NCBI GenBank assembly: GCA_937927565.1
Contig: CALBDV010000434.1
Coordinates: 1 to 11,162, forward strand
Origin: an uncultured Holophagales bacterium
GTDB lineage: Bacteria; Acidobacteriota; Thermoanaerobaculia; UBA5066
Length of the DNA stretch: 11,162 bases
Direction of reading: 5' to 3'
The notes beneath the pieces are model-generated. The model ran no database searches. It worked only from the letters and a program-made list of their open reading frames with translations, and was not told the DNA's origin. Of this stretch, positions 8,001 through 11,162 are shown piece by piece. The translations under genes and the position numbers were made by a program. Numbering within the stretch: position 1 is the stretch's first letter; each line of letters begins with the position of its first letter.

Positions 8001-9838
8001 AGCGAAGGGGGCAGGCGCTCCCCAGCGTCGAGGGCTCGAAAGCGGTTCGAGAGGATGTCGCCGATGACGTAGGTGACGTACAGCGGCAGCCCCTGGGCGC
8101 AGGTCGTGACCTTCTCCACGAAGGCGTTGGTGACCTTCTCCCCGGCCTCGCGGTCGTGGGCTACGAGACGTTTTCTTAGGGGGCCGATCTTCTCTAGCAG
8201 CATCGTGCGGACGTCACCCGAGCCCAGCGCCGGGACGCCGCCCGGGAAGACGTGGCTGCAGCTCTCGGGGGTGAACGCCTCGACGAGCCCGCGTTCGGGT
8301 CGGCCGGCGCACAGCCACAGGACGCCGGGTCCGCCGAGGGCGAGGGGCACCTCTCTCGCGAAGAGGGCGTCCCGCTCGGCCACTTCGTCCAGGCCGTCCA
8401 GGATGAACAAGACGCGAGTCTCACCGATGGACGAGAGTGCGTCCTTCAAGCGGTCGAGAGGCGTCCTCTTCTCGTCCTGCTCGGTTTCGTCGGGTCTGTC
8501 TCCCCGGGCCTGCAGGCGCTCCAGGGCGAAGGTGAGGAACGCGTCGCGGGAGCAGCGGTCGTCCCCGGCTTTGAAGCGGTAGGGCAGGACGACGGTGTCG
8601 GGCGGCGCCTCGTCGAGGAGCTCGGAGGCGATGCGAGCTACGAGGTAGGTCTTGCCGATCCCCGCCGGGCCGGTGAGCCAGAGGACCCCCTCGCGGGTCT
8701 CCCGCAGGAGCCGGCGGAGGGTGTCGAGCTCCTCCGAGCGCCCCACGAGCTTGCCAGCATCCCTGCGGAGGTCGGCCTCGAAGCCACGGACGACATGCTC
8801 CTTTTCCCTCGCCTCCGTCGCGGCCTGGTCGAGGCGGAAGAGCGCGCGGAAGCCTTCCAGCGCGACCTCGTCGCCCTCGGCGACAGCGCAGGTCTCCGAG
8901 CCCAGCGGCGTGAGTTGAAGCTGCACCTCGCCACGGCGAACGTAGACCTGGGGAACGAGCTCATCCGGAGGTGCGGCGTCCGGATCGGAGGTGCGCGGGG
9001 TGCCGAAGAGGGCCAACGGCCACATGGTGAGGACCTGCTCGTCGCGGACGAGGAGAATCTCGTCGCCCGATCTCGACGTCGCCTCGAGCCTCGTCGCGAG
9101 CGAGGGAGCCGGGTGGTACGGGCGGGCCGCCGGGCCGCGCAGGACACCGAGGGCGCCATCTGGGGTGCGAACCACGAGGTCGAACGAAGCCGTCCACGCC
9201 AGGCTCTCGACGAAGCGCTCCAGCCGCGAATGCCAGCCGGCGAGCAGGCGGGCCGCCAGGGCGCGTGTGACACCGCCGCCGTGGGCGAGCTGATTGCGCA
9301 GAGTGGAGAGGGAAGACTCGGCGGTACGTCGCTCCCCATCGCCATCCAGCAGCGCGACGATGACGTCCTCCACCAGTGAGCGCAGCTCCGGGAGCAGCGG
9401 CCTCTCGGCAGGCAGGTGCCGGACCACGGCGTGGGCCATGCCACGCCACTTGCCCAGGGTCGGCTCCTCGATGCGCGGCCGCAGCTCGGCCAGCAGGCCC
9501 TGGTCGAGGGGTCCGCGCGACGCCATCTCGGCCAACCCGGCGGTGACCGCGAAGCGCAGCGTCAGCTCCACCGCGTCGCAGGCGTGCCAGAGCTTGAGCA
9601 CGGGGTTGGTCTCGGAGACGTACTCCCCGAGCGGTACGGCGAGGATGGTCGGGAGCCACTCCCGGGCGGCCGCGATCGGATCGGTCGCCGGGGGATCCGC
9701 GACTTTCGGCTGGCCGGCGGCGGTCGCGGGGGCCGGGTGGTGCTCGAAGGTGAGCACGTTGGTTCCGCACTCGTCGCAGTACCAGCCCCGCTTGCGGGCT
9801 TCCAGTTCGATCTCGGGATGATGTGGACAACGCGGCAT
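5090..9838 (-). CDS. Zinc ribbon / HEPN-like / STAND NTPase / 15-blade WD40 protein
   Basis: A 1582-residue STAND ATPase with a WD40 sensor. Residues 1-26 are a zinc ribbon (C4 with H6/H7, then C21 and C24 in WYCDECG). Residues about 55-222 are helical with R181-N182-x3-H186 (RNQLAHGGG), matching the HEPN Rx4-6H signature and aligning with the same region of the neighbouring SAM-STAND protein. Residues about 218-335 are beta-rich. The NTPase has LVGRSEE (364-370), Walker A GPAGIGKT (390-397), Walker B VLFILDGLDE (476-485), LCAGRPE (509-515) and YHHSLRQ (697-703). Residues about 715-870 are helical. Fifteen WD40 repeats span about 874-1482 and a further roughly 100-residue tail ends the protein. 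I chose the ATG at 9838 because GGAG lies seven bases upstream and the zinc ribbon begins at once. A start 36 codons earlier would overlap the divergent gene and adds an unconvincing leader. The role is inferred as sensing a ligand through WD40 and triggering the N-terminal domain. Confidence 0.9.
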   Translation of the reverse strand: MPRCPHHPEIELEARKRGWYCDECGTNVLTFEHHPAPATAAGQPKVADPPATDPIAAAREWLPTILAVPLGEYVSETNPVLKLWHACDAVELTLRFAVTAGLAEMASRGPLDQGLLAELRPRIEEPTLGKWRGMAHAVVRHLPAERPLLPELRSLVEDVIVALLDGDGERRTAESSLSTLRNQLAHGGGVTRALAARLLAGWHSRLERFVESLAWTASFDLVVRTPDGALGVLRGPAARPYHPAPSLATRLEATSRSGDEILLVRDEQVLTMWPLALFGTPRTSDPDAAPPDELVPQVYVRRGEVQLQLTPLGSETCAVAEGDEVALEGFRALFRLDQAATEAREKEHVVRGFEADLRRDAGKLVGRSEELDTLRRLLRETREGVLWLTGPAGIGKTYLVARIASELLDEAPPDTVVLPYRFKAGDDRCSRDAFLTFALERLQARGDRPDETEQDEKRTPLDRLKDALSSIGETRVLFILDGLDEVAERDALFAREVPLALGGPGVLWLCAGRPERGLVEAFTPESCSHVFPGGVPALGSGDVRTMLLEKIGPLRKRLVAHDREAGEKVTNAFVEKVTTCAQGLPLYVTYVIGDILSNRFRALDAGERLPPSLERYHEELLRRCAVGILHQVVTPLVATLAVAREPLAPETLADLLERGNVIPHDDALTLVRRALGAVGSLVRRATTPEGGEGYTLYHHSLRQHMESSPEMAPALATARRRVCALAASPGGKEHAGAPYLYRHGVEHLLETDEASRALGLLCSFPYLMDRLRALPDPTGVPGIAEDWRNVLGSGVALDRAATLCEAFFREREHLLARGEADWPAYKILLQLATEHADDSPLTVQAEAWLAEGHCDWVWLRNLRRVLDAAPDPCLRVLEGHTSGVGGATTLADGRIISWAGDDIRLWSREGAPLAILKGHSDAVLGARGLADGRILSWSWDNTLRLWSSKGTPLTTLEGHVENVAGAAVLADGRILAWASDELHLWSPEGALLCTFEGHADWVTGAATFADGGILSWSSDGKTLHLWSPEGIPLARLEGHTDNCKGATVLPDGRILSWSEDKTLRLWSREGTPLATLEGHSYWVYGAATFPDGRILSWSGDKTLRLWSPKGTPLVTLEGHTTPVYGAAILAGGRILSWGGHTLRLWSSQGAPLAVLKGHISDLQGAAELKDGRILSWGSDHMLRLWSSEGAPLGTLAGHTYGVDGAMELPDGRILSWSGDETLRLWSSGGESLTTLERHTSDVEGATVLADGRVLSWCGGVGILKDHTLRLWSPDGTPLAKLEGHADWVNGVMVLPDRRILSWSQDGTLCLWSPQGMLFAKLEGHNQRLRGVRVLAGGRLLSWGDDTLRMWSSQGTPLARLKGHTEWVEGTTVLANNTILSWSWDHTLRLWSPDGAPLAKLEGHVDAVQGVIVLADGRIVSWGGPLSKDPTLRLWSPKGAPLAGLEGHTTCIKGVTELADGRILSWDENGKLRLWSPEGAPIVSCDENLASDDLISAKACASGKGHLVQARVPARAYRGAARAGGARWHATAEPTPRAFLADGTVVVSLASFHVFCLKLQFGSRRVSAAEAAVLGERKPDSRR
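5393..7219 (-). repeat. Tandem array of 15 near-identical WD40-encoding units
   Basis: This DNA is a direct tandem array of units of about 117-123 bases, visible as recurring plus-strand strings such as GAGAGGATTCGCCCGTCCG and CGACCAGAGGCG. Each unit encodes one blade with a consensus close to LEGHxxxVxGAxxLxDGRILSWSxDxTLRLWSxxGxPLA. The GH-type histidines fall at residues 880, 919, 959, 998, 1039, 1079, 1119, 1158, 1198, 1238, 1284, 1324, 1363, 1403 and 1447. Most spacings are 39-41 residues; two are longer (46 and 44). The blades end in LRLWS rather than the classical WD. Fifteen blades could form two seven-bladed propellers plus one extra, or a seven plus an eight. The high identity suggests recent duplication or gene conversion. 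Confidence 0.9.
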
Positions 9839-9845
9839 GAGTCTT

Positions 9846-9849
9846 CTCC
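9846..9849 (-). promoter_or_regulatory. Ribosome binding site deciding the start of the WD40 STAND gene
   Basis: The minus strand reads GGAG, then seven bases (AAGACTC), then ATG at 9838. It supports the internal start MPRCPHHPEI over the longer frame opening at 9946, which would place the N-terminus inside the neighbouring gene. Confidence 0.6.
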
Positions 9850-9854
9850 GCCCT

Positions 9855-9867
9855 GGGCAGATTGCCC
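9855..9867. promoter_or_regulatory. Small perfect dyad, candidate operator
   Basis: GGGCA-GAT-TGCCC is a perfect inverted repeat with 5-base arms and a 3-base centre, in the middle of the 84-base divergent region. A regulator bound here could control both genes. Such short dyads arise often by chance in GC-rich DNA, so this is only a candidate. Confidence 0.2.
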
Positions 9868-9911
9868 CGCCCAACAGGCTATTCTCTTCGTTCGGTCGTC
9901 GAAATGCCCGG

Positions 9912-9918
9912 AGGAGGT
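9912..9918 (+). promoter_or_regulatory. Strong ribosome binding site of the plus-strand gene
   Basis: AGGAGGT, a full-length match to the anti-Shine-Dalgarno sequence, sits four bases before the ATG at 9923. This is the best ribosome binding site in the window and argues that the open frame after it is a real, well-translated gene. Confidence 0.75.
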
Positions 9919-9922
9919 ACGC

Positions 9923-11162
9923 ATGCCTGACCCAGACAAGGCGCACGCCGATTTCGACTCTCTGGCTCGGGACGTGGAGGCGTGGGACGGTTCGGCCGAG
10001 TCGGCCTCGATCCTGCGCCAGCGACTGCGGGACCTCATCCCGCTCGGACGAGCGCCCGGCAGCGCGGCCGAGGCGGTCCTGTCACTCCTCCGCGACAGAC
10101 TCCCGAAGGCGGGGAAGGGAAAGGGCGAAGGCCCCCTCGCGGACATCCCCGTCAGGCTGGAGACGTTCTCGACGACCTGGAAGGTCGATGCGGGCGTCTG
10201 GGCAGCCCCCTTCCTCGGGGACTCCGCCGCGGGTCCATGGCCGTACGAGGACTGCTGGAACATCTCGGACGAGGACGGGGCGAAATGGGCGCGTCTCCTC
10301 GGACGCCATGCGCTCGTCGACGAAGCGGTGAAGAGGCTCCTGCTCGTCTTCTTTCTCCACCGGCGCCGCCCCATCTGGCTGCCGGCCTCGGAGGGACTCG
10401 CCTGCGCGCTGAGGCGAGACGGACCGCTGCGGGATCTCATCTCCCCGATGTGGGAGCGCTACTTCCCGAGGCTCGCGAAGGGACGGATTCCCGGTCCCGG
10501 CTGGGTCTCAACGGAGGTGAGAGCCGAGCTGTGGCCGGCGAAGGACGAGAAGAAGGCGGAGGAGAAGAGGAAAGGAAAAGGGCCAGGAAAAGGGGAGGAG
10601 AAGGAGGCGAACGGGGAGCCGGGCGGCACGTGGGAGGACGAGAGGGAGCACGCCGCACACGTCGGGAGGCACCTTGTCCACCTCGCGAGCTGCTTCGAGG
10701 CGACGAGGCGGGACGGGGAGACGACGCCGTTCACGGGGTTCTCGGCGGAGTGGCTGGCCTCGATTCGCCTGCGCGTCGGGGAGCCGGGAAAGGAGAAGGA
10801 AGCCGATCGGACCGACGCCTCGATCCTCCTCCTCTGCTTCGAGGCGCTCGTTCAGAACGACCGGACTGCGGGATCGGTTCTTCCAGTCATACCGGATCGC
10901 GTCAGCGAGACCGGCGCGAACGAGCAGACGGACGAGGCCCTGCGCGCCCTCGCGCGGGCACTCGAAGCACGCGAGGCAGGGGAGGCCGGAACGACGGCCC
11001 TCGGGGCCGTGCTGGAGAGGCTTCGCAAGCCGGCCTGGAGGACGGAGCCGGACTGGAAGAAACGTGCGGACGCGCTCTGGGGCTGGCTCGAGACGGCGGC
11101 CTGGTTCCGGGAGCGAGGGGATGCCGGGTCGACGGACCGCATGAGGGAGCTCGCTCCGGAGG
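9923..11162 (+). CDS. Hypothetical protein, N-terminal 413 residues, runs off the right edge
   Basis: I do not recognise the product. The frame is open from the ATG at 9923 to the last base without a stop (413 codons plus one base), starts MPDPDKAHADFDSLARDVEAW, and has third positions dominated by G and C. Residues about 10-65 look helical. A tryptophan-rich stretch at about 86-130 (VWAAPFLGD, WPYEDCWNISDEDG) is followed by a helix with a hydrophobic core (VDEAVKRLLLVFFLHRRRP, 132-150). Residues about 206-240 are a Lys/Glu/Gly-rich low-complexity linker, and helical sequence resumes after it (WLASIRLRV, ILLLCFEALVQNDR, DALWGWLETAAWF). There is no signal peptide, and I found no Walker, metal-binding or catalytic motif. 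It is divergent from the WD40 STAND gene, 84 bases between starts, so it may be a partner or regulator, or simply a neighbour. Co-function is inference. Confidence 0.85.
   Translation, partial: MPDPDKAHADFDSLARDVEAWDGSAESASILRQRLRDLIPLGRAPGSAAEAVLSLLRDRLPKAGKGKGEGPLADIPVRLETFSTTWKVDAGVWAAPFLGDSAAGPWPYEDCWNISDEDGAKWARLLGRHALVDEAVKRLLLVFFLHRRRPIWLPASEGLACALRRDGPLRDLISPMWERYFPRLAKGRIPGPGWVSTEVRAELWPAKDEKKAEEKRKGKGPGKGEEKEANGEPGGTWEDEREHAAHVGRHLVHLASCFEATRRDGETTPFTGFSAEWLASIRLRVGEPGKEKEADRTDASILLLCFEALVQNDRTAGSVLPVIPDRVSETGANEQTDEALRALARALEAREAGEAGTTALGAVLERLRKPAWRTEPDWKKRADALWGWLETAAWFRERGDAGSTDRMRELAPE

Larger units (their letters stand above)
9839..9922. promoter_or_regulatory. Divergent intergenic region between the WD40 STAND gene and the plus-strand gene
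   Basis: These 84 bases separate the two divergent start codons and must hold most of both promoters unless transcription starts far upstream or is leaderless. Both ribosome binding sites and one short dyad lie here. TATTCT at 9880-9885 could be a -10 element for the plus-strand gene, but I see no well-spaced -35, so no promoter is assigned. Back-to-back genes with such a short gap are often co-regulated. Confidence 0.45.

Noticed and set aside
5090..9946. Longer form of the WD40 STAND protein starting at 9946
   Set aside because: It would overlap the start of the divergent gene at 9923, its 36 extra residues look like non-coding translation, and the internal ATG at 9838 has a well-spaced GGAG and begins directly with the zinc ribbon.

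Overview
The window is GC-rich throughout, with codon third positions almost always G or C in the coding frames (many CTC, GAG, AAG, GGC). This points to a high-GC bacterium. Two very large multidomain STAND NTPases, one with a SAM domain and one with a long WD40 array, are typical of complex free-living lineages such as Acidobacteriota, Myxococcota or Planctomycetota. The sequence alone does not decide between them, and no rRNA, tRNA, CRISPR array, transposase or integrase is visible.

Layout, left to right. (1) Positions 1-718, minus strand: the 5' part of a hypothetical gene that runs off the left edge. Its coding frame shifts at a run of eight C (457-464). (2) 719-910: a 192-base gap with no convincing terminator. 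(3) 911-4906, minus strand: a 1331-residue protein with an N-terminal SAM domain, a helical domain carrying an R-N-x(4)-H motif, a beta-rich region, a NACHT-like STAND NTPase and a long TPR solenoid. (4) 4907-5089: a short gap with the ribosome binding site of gene 3. (5) 5090-9838, minus strand: a 1582-residue protein with an N-terminal zinc ribbon, a helical domain with an R-N-x(3)-H motif, a beta-rich region, a NACHT-like STAND NTPase, a helical region and 15 highly similar WD40 blades. (6) 9839-9922: an 84-base divergent intergenic region with a small dyad. (7) 9923 to the right edge, plus strand: an open frame of at least 413 codons with an ideal ribosome binding site and no stop in the window; the protein was not recognised.

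How the genes may work together. The two large proteins share one plan: small adaptor, helical RNxxxH-type domain, beta-rich domain, STAND switch, repeat sensor. The adaptor (SAM or zinc ribbon) and the sensor (TPR or WD40) differ. The R-N...H motifs match the Rx4-6H signature of HEPN domains, many of which are ribonucleases. My inference is that these are paired STAND immunity or conflict proteins: the repeat arrays sense a ligand, the NTPase oligomerises, and the HEPN-like domain acts as a toxic effector or as a relay. No experiment or search supports this here; the domain reading rests on visible motifs only. Whether the unrecognised flanking genes (1-718 and 9923 onward) belong to the same system is open.
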